A DNA stretch of 22,902 bases from a virus. Position 1 is the first letter of the stretch; the number at the start of each line of letters is the position of its first letter. The stretch is taken from positions 1 to 22,902 of the IMG/VR virus record IMGVR_UViG_3300017748_000154. One strand, 5' to 3'. Both the position numbers and the translations under genes were made by a program. Positions 13,279 to 20,392 of the stretch are shown in pieces. The notes beneath the pieces are model-generated. The model saw only the letters and a list, made by a program, of their open reading frames with translations, did not search any database and had not been told where the DNA came from.

Positions 13279-13679
13279 TGAGGGTTTTCAGGTTGTTCCT
13301 CTTTTTCACCATCGTCATCTTGATCAATTTCATCTTGATCGAAACCCAAGATTTCAAGTGCCAGATATACAACCTTCTCTGGTGTGCAATCACAGATGTT
13401 TTCAATCTTGTCTGGGTCAGCCTTGAACTCAATCACTTTTTTGGCACCAGGCAAGGTGAATGTACTTCTGACCAAGTCTGATGTGCTTCCTTTGCTTTCC
13501 CTGAGTTCTGACAAGGCCTTGATCTTTTCCTCACCAGTCACACCAGCTGCATCGAGATCCTCGAGCAATTCAGCACGCTTTTCTTTGTGCATCTCATCCA
13601 TGAGGTCAATGACATCCTGCACGGTTGCCTTTTCAAGATGAAATGTCTTGTCATCGCGCTTCACAACAATCTTGCTCAT
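13275..13679 (-). CDS. Tail assembly chaperone (lambda gpG-like)
   Basis: The 134-residue protein starts at an ATG in an ATGA overlap with the small gene upstream. It is mostly helical and acidic: KTFHLEKATVQDVIDLMDEMHKEKRAELLEDLDAAGVTGEEKIKALSELRESKGSTSDLV, then KKVIEFKADPDKIENICDCTPEKVVYLALEILGFDQDEIDQDDDG. The C-terminus is Glu/Asp-rich. Size, acidity, position between the tail tube and tape measure genes and an overlapping -1 frame all match the gpG family. These chaperones bind the tape measure during tail assembly and are absent from the virion. Sequence similarity in the family is low, so the call rests on context. Confidence 0.65.
   Translation of the reverse strand: MSKIVVKRDDKTFHLEKATVQDVIDLMDEMHKEKRAELLEDLDAAGVTGEEKIKALSELRESKGSTSDLVRSTFTLPGAKKVIEFKADPDKIENICDCTPEKVVYLALEILGFDQDEIDQDDDGEKEEQPENPQ
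13281..13287 (-). other. Probable -1 frameshift site AAACCCT
   Basis: On the minus strand the heptamer A AAC CCT (zero-frame codons) fits the X XXY YYZ slippery pattern and lies two codons before the chaperone stop. Slipping back one base leads into TCA GTG AGG CAG, the frame of the 13078-13278 extension. AGAGGAA lies about eight bases upstream and could act as a stimulatory Shine-Dalgarno-like element. This is the conserved location of the lambda-type G/GT shift. Confidence 0.5.
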
Positions 13680-13906
13680 GATTTGTCTCTTCTTCTTCTG
13701 ATGGTGATTTGGTCAACCTTGACAGCTTCCACATTGCACATGGTCAAGACTGCACTGATTGCACGCTCTTCTGAGACATCAGGTTGCACACCCTTCTTGA
13801 ATCTTCTGCCATCTGTCGCAACCACTGTGACAATCCAATCTTCAGGCGTGAATATCCTCATGCCTGTTGGTGTCACAATGTGTGATTGCTTTTTGGCACT
13901 GCTCAT
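13676..13906 (-). CDS. Small hypothetical protein in the tail module
   Basis: I start it at the ATG at 13906, which forms an ATGA overlap with the tail tube stop, giving 76 residues. A TTG five codons earlier is less likely. The sequence, MSSAKKQSHIVTPTGMRIFTPEDWIVTVVATDGRRFKKGVQPDVSEERAISAVLTMCNVEAVKVDQITIRRRRDKS, has beta strands around WIVTVVATDGRRFKKG and a very basic end. I do not recognise a family. Located between the tail tube and chaperone genes and coupled to both, it is probably a small tail assembly or structural protein. Confidence 0.6.
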   Translation of the reverse strand: MSSAKKQSHIVTPTGMRIFTPEDWIVTVVATDGRRFKKGVQPDVSEERAISAVLTMCNVEAVKVDQITIRRRRDKS

Positions 13907-14340
13907 CAAGATTCGTCCCAAGCCTCAGTCAGTCCTGCACCATCAGCAAGTTGAAAGTTCATCGTGACAGTGGTGTCGCCACCCATTGTCGAGCTTGCGG
14001 CCATGCTGTCAATGACCGCATGAAAAGTCCAAGTGCAGCCAGTGAAGAACTTGAGTTGAATATCATCAAAGACTTGCCCAGCGGCCTGCATCCCTGCACC
14101 TGCATCGAGTGAAAGGTTTGAATCGGAGTGGCTTGCAAATCCACCTGCTGACCCTGTGACATCCAGAAGGCCCAGAACCCTGCGCCTGCCAGTGTCACCA
14201 TACTTGGTCACATCATGCACAGTCCTGGTCACTGTTGCACTCCAAGTGTTGAACTGGATTGCATGCTTGTTTTCACCTGATCCGCTTGATGATCCAACGG
14301 TCACACCGCCATCAGTTCCTGAAATGAAAGTCTGTGCCAT
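13906..14340 (-). CDS. Major tail tube protein
   Basis: This 144-residue protein starts at an ATG three bases after the previous stop with a very strong AGGAGG upstream, fitting a highly made product. The opening AQTFISGTDGGVTVG and the segment NTWSATVTRTVHDVTKYGDTGRRRVLGLLDVTGSAGGFASHSD match the beta-sandwich tail tube pattern of siphoviruses. So does the later QLKFFTGCTWTFHAVIDSM...TVTMNFQLADGAGLTEAWDE strand set. Hexameric rings of it would form the tail tube. Position between the tail terminator and the chaperone genes agrees with this. Confidence 0.7.
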   Translation of the reverse strand: MAQTFISGTDGGVTVGSSSGSGENKHAIQFNTWSATVTRTVHDVTKYGDTGRRRVLGLLDVTGSAGGFASHSDSNLSLDAGAGMQAAGQVFDDIQLKFFTGCTWTFHAVIDSMAASSTMGGDTTVTMNFQLADGAGLTEAWDES

Positions 14341-14343
14341 TTT

Positions 14344-14769
14344 TCAAAGTCCTCCTGTTTGGACTGCTCTGGCTCTGAGGCCAATTGTTGCAACAAGGTG
14401 CTCATCATCTCGAGCGATTGTCGCCCCAGATGCAAGCTCGAAAATCACTCTGTCAAAGTTCGTGGCTGTCGTGAAGACTGGATTGCCAAACAACTCAACA
14501 ACAGCATCGGCAATATCACCGATTTCAGCAAGCCCATCTTCCCAACGCCCAACGATGCTGATGTCATATGTCTCATCATGATGCAGACTTGTACCACCGA
14601 AAGGTTGCATGGTCACACTTCCCATTTGCTCGAATGTGATCAATGGCAAGTCATCACCTGCATCACCATATGATGCTGAAATCCTGCCACTCACCAAGTC
14701 ATGAGCACTGCCATCACTGGTGTCTGCAATGAGCGTGGAATACAAGGCCTCATCAATTGCTTTGCTCAT
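14344..14769 (-). CDS. Tail terminator/completion protein (DUF3168-like)
   Basis: This 141-residue protein starts at an ATG in an ATGA overlap. It begins SKAIDEALYSTLIADTSDGSAHDLVSGRIS and shows PLITFEQMGSVTMQPFGG, TYDISIVGRWEDGLAEIGDIADAVVELFGNP and a final strand ATIGLRARAV. This layout (N-terminal helix, PlItfe strand, tydisi strand, then a helix of diaeav..lf type) is the usual one of phage tail terminator or minor tail proteins related to DUF3168. Such proteins cap the tail tube and join it to the head. Its place, after the gp10-like gene and before the tail tube, is the expected one. Confidence 0.65.
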   Translation of the reverse strand: MSKAIDEALYSTLIADTSDGSAHDLVSGRISASYGDAGDDLPLITFEQMGSVTMQPFGGTSLHHDETYDISIVGRWEDGLAEIGDIADAVVELFGNPVFTTATNFDRVIFELASGATIARDDEHLVATIGLRARAVQTGGL

Positions 14770-15290
14770 GTGATTGGGCCTTTTCTGTTGATGGCAGCAA
14801 GTTGTTTTTTGAAAACAAAGTCAAAGATTCTTGCCGCCTTGGGTGCAACAACGCGAACGGCTGGACTCACAAACTCTCTGTTGAGCTTTGGTGATGTTTC
14901 CAGAATGTACCCATATGTGACGGCGGCACCACCTGCTGACTTGCTTTGTGCATATGTGATTGTGATGCCTGACTTGCGGTTCTTCCTCTTCATGTTCTTC
15001 TTGCCTGCAACCATACTGTTCACAAGTCGTCCAGTTTGCGTGACTGGAAATTCACCAGTGGTGCTCGAGGTTGCCCGGTTGCCTGGATATAGCTTTCCTG
15101 ATCCTTCTTTGCTGAGGTTTGACTTGACACGCTTTTGCACAGAGAAGGCAACAACCAAGAGGCTGTCAGCAGCTGCATCCTGCACCATCTTTTTGACCTT
15201 GGGAACATTCATCACAAGTTTCATTTTGAGTTTCACAGGGAAACTCGGTGACCTTGGTGACACCCAGACGCCATTGATCAAAACACTCAT
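14766..15290 (-). CDS. HK97 gp10-like head-tail joining protein
   Basis: The 174-residue protein overlaps the head closure gene and the terminator gene by ATGA. It is basic and contains MKLVMNVPKVKKMVQDAAADSLLVVAFSVQKRVKSNLSKEGSGKLYPG, then TGEFPVTQTGRLVNSMVAGKKNMKR and AAVTYGYILETSPKLNREFVSPAVRVV. The order of an N-terminal helix with AFSVQKRVKSN, a P..tGrL..s element, strands with YG..lE.g and an FV.PA segment near the end is that of HK97 gp10-type proteins. These sit at the head-tail interface. Length and context agree. Confidence 0.7.
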   Translation of the reverse strand: MSVLINGVWVSPRSPSFPVKLKMKLVMNVPKVKKMVQDAAADSLLVVAFSVQKRVKSNLSKEGSGKLYPGNRATSSTTGEFPVTQTGRLVNSMVAGKKNMKRKNRKSGITITYAQSKSAGGAAVTYGYILETSPKLNREFVSPAVRVVAPKAARIFDFVFKKQLAAINRKGPIT

Positions 15291-15637
15291 GACACATCCT
15301 CATTGCTGCTTGCACTGATGATGTGATAAAACAATCGATCTCTGCTGGTGCGCATTCCTGGTGTTCTTTTTGAGTTCACTTCAAAGGTCTTGTTGTCAAT
15401 CTTGATTCTGTCAGTGATGTTGATGTCAGAACCACCTTGAACATACACGGTCACAGACTCAACAGCCCTCTGCCTGTTTCCATCAAAGGATTCATCCATT
15501 GACCTGGATGCAACATATCCTCTGACCTGAGGCCTTGCATGAAAGGTCTGCTTTCTCGAGCCAACAGAGTCACGCTTGAGAACAGGTCTCAAAACTTGCA
15601 TCTGCTGACCTTTGGTTTGGATCAAGGCTTTGATCAT
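15287..15637 (-). CDS. Head closure protein (SPP1 gp16-like)
   Basis: I start it at the ATG at 15637, which overlaps the connector stop by one base; a TTG one codon upstream is an alternative. The 116-residue protein is a small beta barrel candidate: MQVLRPVLKRDSVGSRKQTFHARPQVRGYVASRS..., then ESVTVYVQGGSDINITDRIKIDNKTFEVNSKRTPG and FYHIISAS. The TDRI...I..KTFEV segment is typical of phage head-tail joining (Phage_H_T_join) proteins. These close the portal channel and hold the tail. Position between connector and gp10-like genes is canonical. Confidence 0.65.
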   Translation of the reverse strand: MIKALIQTKGQQMQVLRPVLKRDSVGSRKQTFHARPQVRGYVASRSMDESFDGNRQRAVESVTVYVQGGSDINITDRIKIDNKTFEVNSKRTPGMRTSRDRLFYHIISASSNEDVS

Positions 15638-16497
15638 CAACGAACCCTCTTGAACGGACCCAGAAGCGTCTTGACGTTTTCAGACCACTCAGACCAAGCC
15701 CTCACTGTGTATGAATAGTCGCCAAGGCTCTCCTGGTTGATTGCCCTGTCTCGATCTCTTCCACGGTATGCATCTGAGATCAACTCAAATGCTGCTTGCA
15801 CCAGTGCATTGGGGATCGTCTCATATCCACCGACATATTGCACATACACGCTTTGGAACTGGTTCGGAAACCTGTTGTTGCGTCTGGTCTCATTGAACCT
15901 TGGGAATGCATCTGCTCTCAGGTGGATGAACCCTCTGTCATAGTCCACCCGATATTCACTCTCAGCATCGTCTGGGATTGTCAGATATGCATTGGTTGAG
16001 GTGACATCTCTGCCACCCATCTGGTGCATGTTCTTTGAAAGTGCATTGACAGACACTGTGGCATCGAACCCAGCGGTCACGTTTATCTGTGCCGCGAGTG
16101 TCGTGGTTGTCTTGTATGTTGAAAATGAGAGGTTGGTTGTCGTCTCTGTCCCATCTTCTTGCACGCGGTACAAACGGGCCTGGTCTGCTTCGATTGCGAT
16201 AGTTGCCGCAATATCAGAATCAACAGCACTCGAGACTGTGATGGCATCTTGCGTCCCGAAAGCGATGAGATCGACGCTGACAACAGGAGGGTTCTGAACA
16301 GCAATCGTGCGAGTTCCATATGCATCAAGATACTCCGTGAAAGACTGTGAAACAAATGACCTGTCACACCATCTCTCAATCTGGTCACTGACATTGTTGA
16401 CCATCGTTTCAATGAGGTCATCATCAGTGGATGTGGTCACACCCATGTACGTCTTCACTGCTGCCACTGTTGTCAGTGCGTTTGATGCCAATGCCAT
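15637..16497 (-). CDS. Head-tail connector/adaptor protein (HK97 gp6-like)
   Basis: This 286-residue protein starts at an ATG with GGAG seven bases upstream, 12 bases after the previous stop. The N-terminus, TTVAAVKTYMGVTTSTDDDLIETMVNNVSDQIERWCDRSFVSQSFTEYLDAYGTRTIAVQNPPVVSV, is a textbook gp6/gp15-type adaptor opening. The C-terminal helix set, VQYVGGYETIPNALVQAAFELISDAYRGRDRDRAINQESLGDYSYT, closes the fold. Between them lies an inserted beta-rich region (about 85-200) that makes it longer than the usual 100-220 residues. Twelve copies would form the ring under the portal. Confidence 0.8.
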   Translation of the reverse strand: MALASNALTTVAAVKTYMGVTTSTDDDLIETMVNNVSDQIERWCDRSFVSQSFTEYLDAYGTRTIAVQNPPVVSVDLIAFGTQDAITVSSAVDSDIAATIAIEADQARLYRVQEDGTETTTNLSFSTYKTTTTLAAQINVTAGFDATVSVNALSKNMHQMGGRDVTSTNAYLTIPDDAESEYRVDYDRGFIHLRADAFPRFNETRRNNRFPNQFQSVYVQYVGGYETIPNALVQAAFELISDAYRGRDRDRAINQESLGDYSYTVRAWSEWSENVKTLLGPFKRVR

Positions 16498-16509
16498 TCT
16501 GCTGCTCCG

Positions 16510-17040
16510 TTAGTTGGTCGCTCGATACACTGAGCCTTCTTCACCGTCGAACGCTGAACTTTGTGCTGGACTCGTGGACAGGCTTGCACCAAGAAGCAGG
16601 GCATTGGCTGCGATTCCAATATTCGATGCAGCACCGTTGATGACACGCACCTGAAAGAATCGCTTTCTGCTTGGCGTCAGTGGAATATAAAACGTCATCA
16701 CACTGTTGTCAGTGTCTGTGTCGATTCCACTTCCTGTTGCTGCTGTTCCATCAGCTTGCGCATCGACTAACGAGTTGCAACCGGGCACCGCGTTGTACCC
16801 TCCGGCTTGTGGATCAGCATCAATCACATCATCTTCATCGACTTGACACGCGAGGACGTTCGGCGCGTTTGCTTGATCGAACATGATGCTAATGATGAGA
16901 AGGCCACCAGCGAACCCGAAGGTGTCAACCGGGTTGAGGTTTGCAGTTGATGCGGTGTTGCCGACATCAATTGTGCCAGATGAGTTCAACTGCTTTCTGC
17001 CAACCATCAGCACTGGCTTGATTGAATCGAATTTATACAT
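16510..17040 (-). CDS. Decoration-like capsid protein, third copy of a tandem family
   Basis: The start is the ATG at 17040, one base after the previous stop, with AAGGAAGA upstream (176 residues). Shared landmarks with the two genes upstream are an aromatic-Gly core with alternating strands (NPVDTFGFAGGLLIISIMFD), a central acidic loop, TDTDNSVMTFYIPLTPSRKRFFQVRVINGAASN, then IAANALLLG. The matching stretch of the second copy is DVVFDVLLDPDRKRYFRLTYTAG, then SAILLG. The pattern suggests a beta sandwich of about 110 residues with a variable tail. Position directly after the major capsid gene points to a capsid decoration or spike protein. The family itself is not one I can name. Confidence 0.55.
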   Translation of the reverse strand: MYKFDSIKPVLMVGRKQLNSSGTIDVGNTASTANLNPVDTFGFAGGLLIISIMFDQANAPNVLACQVDEDDVIDADPQAGGYNAVPGCNSLVDAQADGTAATGSGIDTDTDNSVMTFYIPLTPSRKRFFQVRVINGAASNIGIAANALLLGASLSTSPAQSSAFDGEEGSVYRATN

Positions 17041-17041
17041 G

Positions 17042-17527
17042 CTATGATCTTCCTTTGCTTGTATACAACTTTGAATTGGCACGCTTTGTTGTGTTTGAAG
17101 TTGTGACCTTCTGTCCGTTTGTCCGACCAAGAAGTATTGCGCTGCATGAAATCATTGTGTTGAGCTTTCCACCTTCTGTTCCGGCGGTATATGTCAGACG
17201 GAAGTAACGTTTTCGATCAGGGTCAAGTAGAACATCGAAGACCACATCGCTGTGGTCGGTGTCTGCGTTTGGCTTCGTCCCAATGTTGCCGTCAATATCT
17301 CGGCTTGTGGCATTCATAAATTCTGACCATGCAGATCCATCATCAGATTCTTCCATGATGCAGGTGTCAGTCGATCTGGTCGTCACGCCAATCTGTAGGA
17401 TTACAACTAACCTGCCGCCATGAAATCCAGCAGAGTCAATCACTTCAGAGATTGATGCAGTGGCACCATTTCCAATTTGGATTGGTGAGATGTGGCCGAT
17501 GACTTGATATTGTTCGAAGTGCTTCAT
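17042..17527 (-). CDS. Decoration-like capsid protein, second copy of a tandem family
   Basis: The start is the ATG at 17527 with AAGG six bases upstream. The frame is open further 5', but that part overlaps the first copy and the hairpin. The 161-residue protein reads KHFEQYQVIGHISPIQIGNGATASISEVIDSAGFHGGRLVVILQIG, then a loop with ESDDGSAWSEF, then DVVFDVLLDPDRKRYFRLTYTAG and MISCSAILLGR. This is the same order as in its neighbours. The last 25 residues are basic and Thr/Asn/Ser-rich. The 49-base gap before it holds a strong hairpin. It is probably displayed on the capsid, though a minor structural or scaffold role is possible. Confidence 0.55.
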   Translation of the reverse strand: MKHFEQYQVIGHISPIQIGNGATASISEVIDSAGFHGGRLVVILQIGVTTRSTDTCIMEESDDGSAWSEFMNATSRDIDGNIGTKPNADTDHSDVVFDVLLDPDRKRYFRLTYTAGTEGGKLNTMISCSAILLGRTNGQKVTTSNTTKRANSKLYTSKGRS

Positions 17528-17544
17528 GTGTGCCTTTGAAATGC

Positions 17545-17570
17545 AGAGGCAGGGCTTGCACCCTGCCCCT
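17545..17570 (-). terminator. Strong hairpin between first and second decoration-like genes
   Basis: A 10-bp stem (AGGGGCAGGG with CCCTGCCTCT, one G-U pair) and a 6-base loop lie seven bases after the first copy's stop. No T run follows on the minus strand, so this may be a partial terminator or an RNA end-protecting or processing element that raises expression of the upstream genes (capsid and first copy) over the downstream ones. The terminator function is inferred. Confidence 0.5.
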
Positions 17571-17576
17571 ACTAAA

Positions 17577-18050
17577 TTATGCAGTCGAGTCGGGAAGACG
17601 AATGATCTGCTCTGCTCCACGATCAGCGGCAAGGTCAGAAACCCCGGCGTTGTTCTTGCGAGAGAGGAGTGCAACTGCTGAAGCGAACGTTCCGTTCGTA
17701 CCATTGCCAGCAGTGAAATTCATCTTGAGAAATCGCTCACGGTTGTGAAGCTCAAACTCGAAGACAGTGATGGTGTTGTCAGTGGTACTGGTCTGGCTCG
17801 AAGTTGAACCAGTATTGTTGTTGCTGGTCCCTGCGATGAGACCAGTGACATCAGTGAATGAACCACCAGATGTTGCACATTCTGTCACCTTGCAAAGTGC
17901 GCTCGCAATATCGGTCGCACCAAGAGTGAGGATGATTGTGCAGTAGTCGTACCCAAGAGTATCAATCTCAACCATCGTTGATGCAGCATTGTCTTTCCGC
18001 GCTTCAGGCGGAATGGCTGCGGCAACCTTGAAATTCTGTGCTTGAATCAT
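17577..18050 (-). CDS. Decoration-like capsid protein, first copy of a tandem family
   Basis: This 157-residue protein begins at an ATG 20 bases after the major capsid stop, with GGAA upstream. It reads IQAQNFKVAAAIPPEARKDNAASTMVEIDTLGYDYCTIILTLGATDIASALCKVTECATSGGSFTDVTGLIAGTS, then a Ser/Thr/Asn-rich loop, then TVFEFELHNRERFLKMNFTAGNGTNGTFASAVALLSR. Strands alternate as in a beta sandwich, and the RERFLKMNFTAG...AVALLSR ending is shared in pattern with the two following genes. Placement after the capsid gene and likely strong transcription suggest a capsid decoration protein. Confidence 0.6.
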   Translation of the reverse strand: MIQAQNFKVAAAIPPEARKDNAASTMVEIDTLGYDYCTIILTLGATDIASALCKVTECATSGGSFTDVTGLIAGTSNNNTGSTSSQTSTTDNTITVFEFELHNRERFLKMNFTAGNGTNGTFASAVALLSRKNNAGVSDLAADRGAEQIIRLPDSTA

Positions 18051-18070
18051 TTCAAATTCCTTTCGTTTGA

Positions 18071-19570
18071 TTACGAGGCCGGGCCGAGCTTCATTGCAAC
18101 AAGTGGGCCAGCTTCTGAACTGGTGCCAGGTGAGTGCAAGTTGAAGTCAAAACGCTCGGTTCCCCGAACAACAATCTCATCCTGCTCGAAAGCGTTCAGA
18201 GCCGAATCACTGAATGAGATGGTGTTGCTGCGGCGGTCACCGAAGCAAGTTGCAAGTGCCATGTCACCGAAGATGATTGGGTACTTCAGAGGCATAGCAG
18301 AGTCACCATCAGCAGTGGCGAAGGTAGGCATGACCTGCGTGAACTCGACAGGGTATCCGAACAGGTTCGGGCTGTACTTCTCGTTCAGCAGTTCGCCGCG
18401 AGTTGAACCACCAGCAGCAGTCACGAGCTTTTCTGCAACGCCATGGAAGATCGACTTGTGCATGTAGAACTTTGCACGAGGCGTGTCAGCGTATGCAGGA
18501 AGCAAAGCCATCAACGAATGCAGATCGCCGATACCGATTTCAGTGGTGTCGTCGGTTCCGGTTGCAGTCGTGAAGATGCCTGCATTGCTCGACACGTTGT
18601 TGATGCCGTTGATGATGCCAACAATGTTTCCGAACGTGCTTGATCCGTCACCGAGGAAGCCACATTCGTCTTCCTTGAGCGCGAAACTGTAAGCGACCTC
18701 GCCGGCCACAGAATCGCCAAGGTTGATCAACGAATCTTCGTTCAGTTCGTTGCTGATCGTGGTCAGCACCATGAGCTTCTTCGCAACAAGGTTGACCTGC
18801 TGGAACGTCTGGGTGGTCTCAGATCCAGCAGTTGCCTCACCCACGAATGATGCCGTGAGGGTTGCACTTCGCTTTGGAATGCGCTTGGTGTCAGAGGTCA
18901 TTGGCTCAATCTTCGCATTGCGACGAAGGACACCATACTCTTCACGAAGGCTGATGAGCGTGTCAGAGAACTGTTCAGGCACCAGGAATCCACCTGCTGA
19001 GTTCACACTTTCCAGATGTGCCTTGGTTTCGATGCCACGATCAGCGCACCAATCCATTGACTTCTTGTGTCCCATACAAGCAGCAGCCCAACGGCCAAAC
19101 TTATATGCCTCGAGTTCAGGGTCGCCACTTGCAACCTTGATCTGGCTCATGTGCTTGAGGCTACCCCATCGCACCATGCCTTCTCTTTCGTTGTCGATTC
19201 TCATGTCAAATCCTTTGCCTTTGACGGTGTTGTTCTTGTTCTTGTTTGCCAGTGCCTTTGCAACAGCCTTGTTGACAGCAGCATTGATGTCAGCTGACTT
19301 CTCAGCCTCTTCATCTTCTTCTGCCTTGTCTTCAGCTTCTTCATCGGCCATGGCCTTTTCATCTTCATTGTCCTCTTCCATCTTGTCTTCCTTTGCAGGA
19401 GCGATCTCGATGGACAGGTCAACGCTGTCTGGGTCGATTGGGTTGCCTTCAGCATCCATGATCTGAACGTCTTTCAGATACAGTGCCTTGGTGCGTGCGA
19501 AATCATCTTCACCCACCTCATTGAGCAAACCCTGAAGATCCTTCTGGATCTCTGAGATTGTTTTCTTCAT
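18071..19570 (-). CDS. Major capsid protein, HK97 fold, with acidic delta domain
   Basis: I start it at the ATG at 19570 (AGGAAACC upstream), 100 bases after the protease stop, giving 499 residues. The first 120 residues form a scaffold-like delta region: helix 1-35, then an extremely acidic tract (60-95, KEDKMEEDNEDEKAMADEEAEDKAEEDEE) and a helical NAAVNKAVAKALANK segment. The HK97 capsid part follows: GGFLVPEQFSDTLISLREEYGVLRRNAKIEPM (193-224), then ATLTASFVGEATAGSETTQTFQQVNLVAKKLMVLTTISNELNEDS, and FLGDGSSTFGNIVGIINGI. It closes with P-domain strands (YPIIFGDMALATCFGDRRSNTISFSD) and a FDFNLHSPG end. Cleavage by the upstream protease near residues 120-190 is expected. Its codons are richer in CG than those of most neighbouring genes. 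Confidence 0.9.
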   Translation of the reverse strand: MKKTISEIQKDLQGLLNEVGEDDFARTKALYLKDVQIMDAEGNPIDPDSVDLSIEIAPAKEDKMEEDNEDEKAMADEEAEDKAEEDEEAEKSADINAAVNKAVAKALANKNKNNTVKGKGFDMRIDNEREGMVRWGSLKHMSQIKVASGDPELEAYKFGRWAAACMGHKKSMDWCADRGIETKAHLESVNSAGGFLVPEQFSDTLISLREEYGVLRRNAKIEPMTSDTKRIPKRSATLTASFVGEATAGSETTQTFQQVNLVAKKLMVLTTISNELNEDSLINLGDSVAGEVAYSFALKEDECGFLGDGSSTFGNIVGIINGINNVSSNAGIFTTATGTDDTTEIGIGDLHSLMALLPAYADTPRAKFYMHKSIFHGVAEKLVTAAGGSTRGELLNEKYSPNLFGYPVEFTQVMPTFATADGDSAMPLKYPIIFGDMALATCFGDRRSNTISFSDSALNAFEQDEIVVRGTERFDFNLHSPGTSSEAGPLVAMKLGPAS

Positions 19571-19670
19571 TGCTTTGGTTTCCTGAAATTGTGAAATTGA
19601 CTCAACACTTGGCTTGTTGTCCTGGCTCATCCACTTGGCTGGTGCCGTTGGTTCGAGTGGCAAGCGCGTG

Positions 19671-20363
19671 TCACATGAATAGTTTTCCAGACTGCTTCGC
19701 AATCTGTTGTTTGACGGCATTCTCAATCAGGGCCTTGGTGTCCACTGGCCTTGTGAGCTTGATTCTGTGTGTGCTCTTGATCTTGACTTCTGATGTGGGT
19801 TCCTCAACCTCGAGGTTGCAGAACTTTTTGACCTGGGCAGTTGTGACAATGCCCTTGCCAACAGCGGTGATCAGAGCATCTTGATTGGCTGGGAGTGGTG
19901 CAATTGAGACCTCAAGCAGTTTCCACTTGTTGAAGACCTTCTTGATCTCATTTCCGAACTTGCTCTTGTCAGCCTTGGATGCAACCCGCGCACCACCCTG
20001 TTCAGGCACGAAGCCAACTGACACGCCCTTCACAATCCCTTGCTTGACCAGAGCTTCAACAAAGGATGGGAAGAAGTCACCCACGAAGTCCTTGGGCCTT
20101 TGTGCAAACTCGAGGTTGCCCATGACAGCACGATCAACCCTCTTGATGTTGGTGACCTTGCCGATGGGCTGGTCATATTCGTGATTGTAGAACAGCACAG
20201 GGTTCTTTTCATAGTCTTTGGCATTCATGCCCTGTGGCACGAGCACCTCACCATCACGGTCCACTGAATCAGTGGTCAGCTTGGCCACAATGGTGTTGCC
20301 TTTGCTTGCTTCAACTTGTGCTGTCAGGGTCTTCTTCAACATGCTTGTCACCTTGTCTCTCAT
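19671..20363 (-). CDS. HK97-family prohead protease
   Basis: The start is set at the ATG at 20363 because AAGGAG lies just before it, 29 bases after the minor head protein stop; an ATG at 20426 in the same frame lacks a ribosome binding site. The 230-residue protein shows the S78/U35 prohead protease layout: TAQVEASKGNTIVAKLTTDSVDRDGEVLVPQGM, LFYNHEYDQPIGKV with the catalytic His at residue 61, VKGVSVGFVP with the nucleophile Ser115, and WKLLEVSIAPLPANQDA (147-163). The C-terminus is basic and may be removed by self-cleavage. It trims the capsid delta domain during head maturation, in line with its place between portal and capsid genes. Confidence 0.85.
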   Translation of the reverse strand: MRDKVTSMLKKTLTAQVEASKGNTIVAKLTTDSVDRDGEVLVPQGMNAKDYEKNPVLFYNHEYDQPIGKVTNIKRVDRAVMGNLEFAQRPKDFVGDFFPSFVEALVKQGIVKGVSVGFVPEQGGARVASKADKSKFGNEIKKVFNKWKLLEVSIAPLPANQDALITAVGKGIVTTAQVKKFCNLEVEEPTSEVKIKSTHRIKLTRPVDTKALIENAVKQQIAKQSGKLFM

Positions 20364-20392
20364 CGGCTCCTTGCCGTGCAGATCAACATTGT

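Noticed and set aside
17528-17704. Longer start of the second decoration-like gene
   Set aside because: It would overlap the first copy in another frame and read through the hairpin; the ATG at 17527 has AAGG at the right distance.
18723-19466. Long plus-strand open frame opposite the capsid gene
   Set aside because: Serine/alanine-rich translation typical of an antisense shadow; the minus strand clearly encodes the major capsid protein here.
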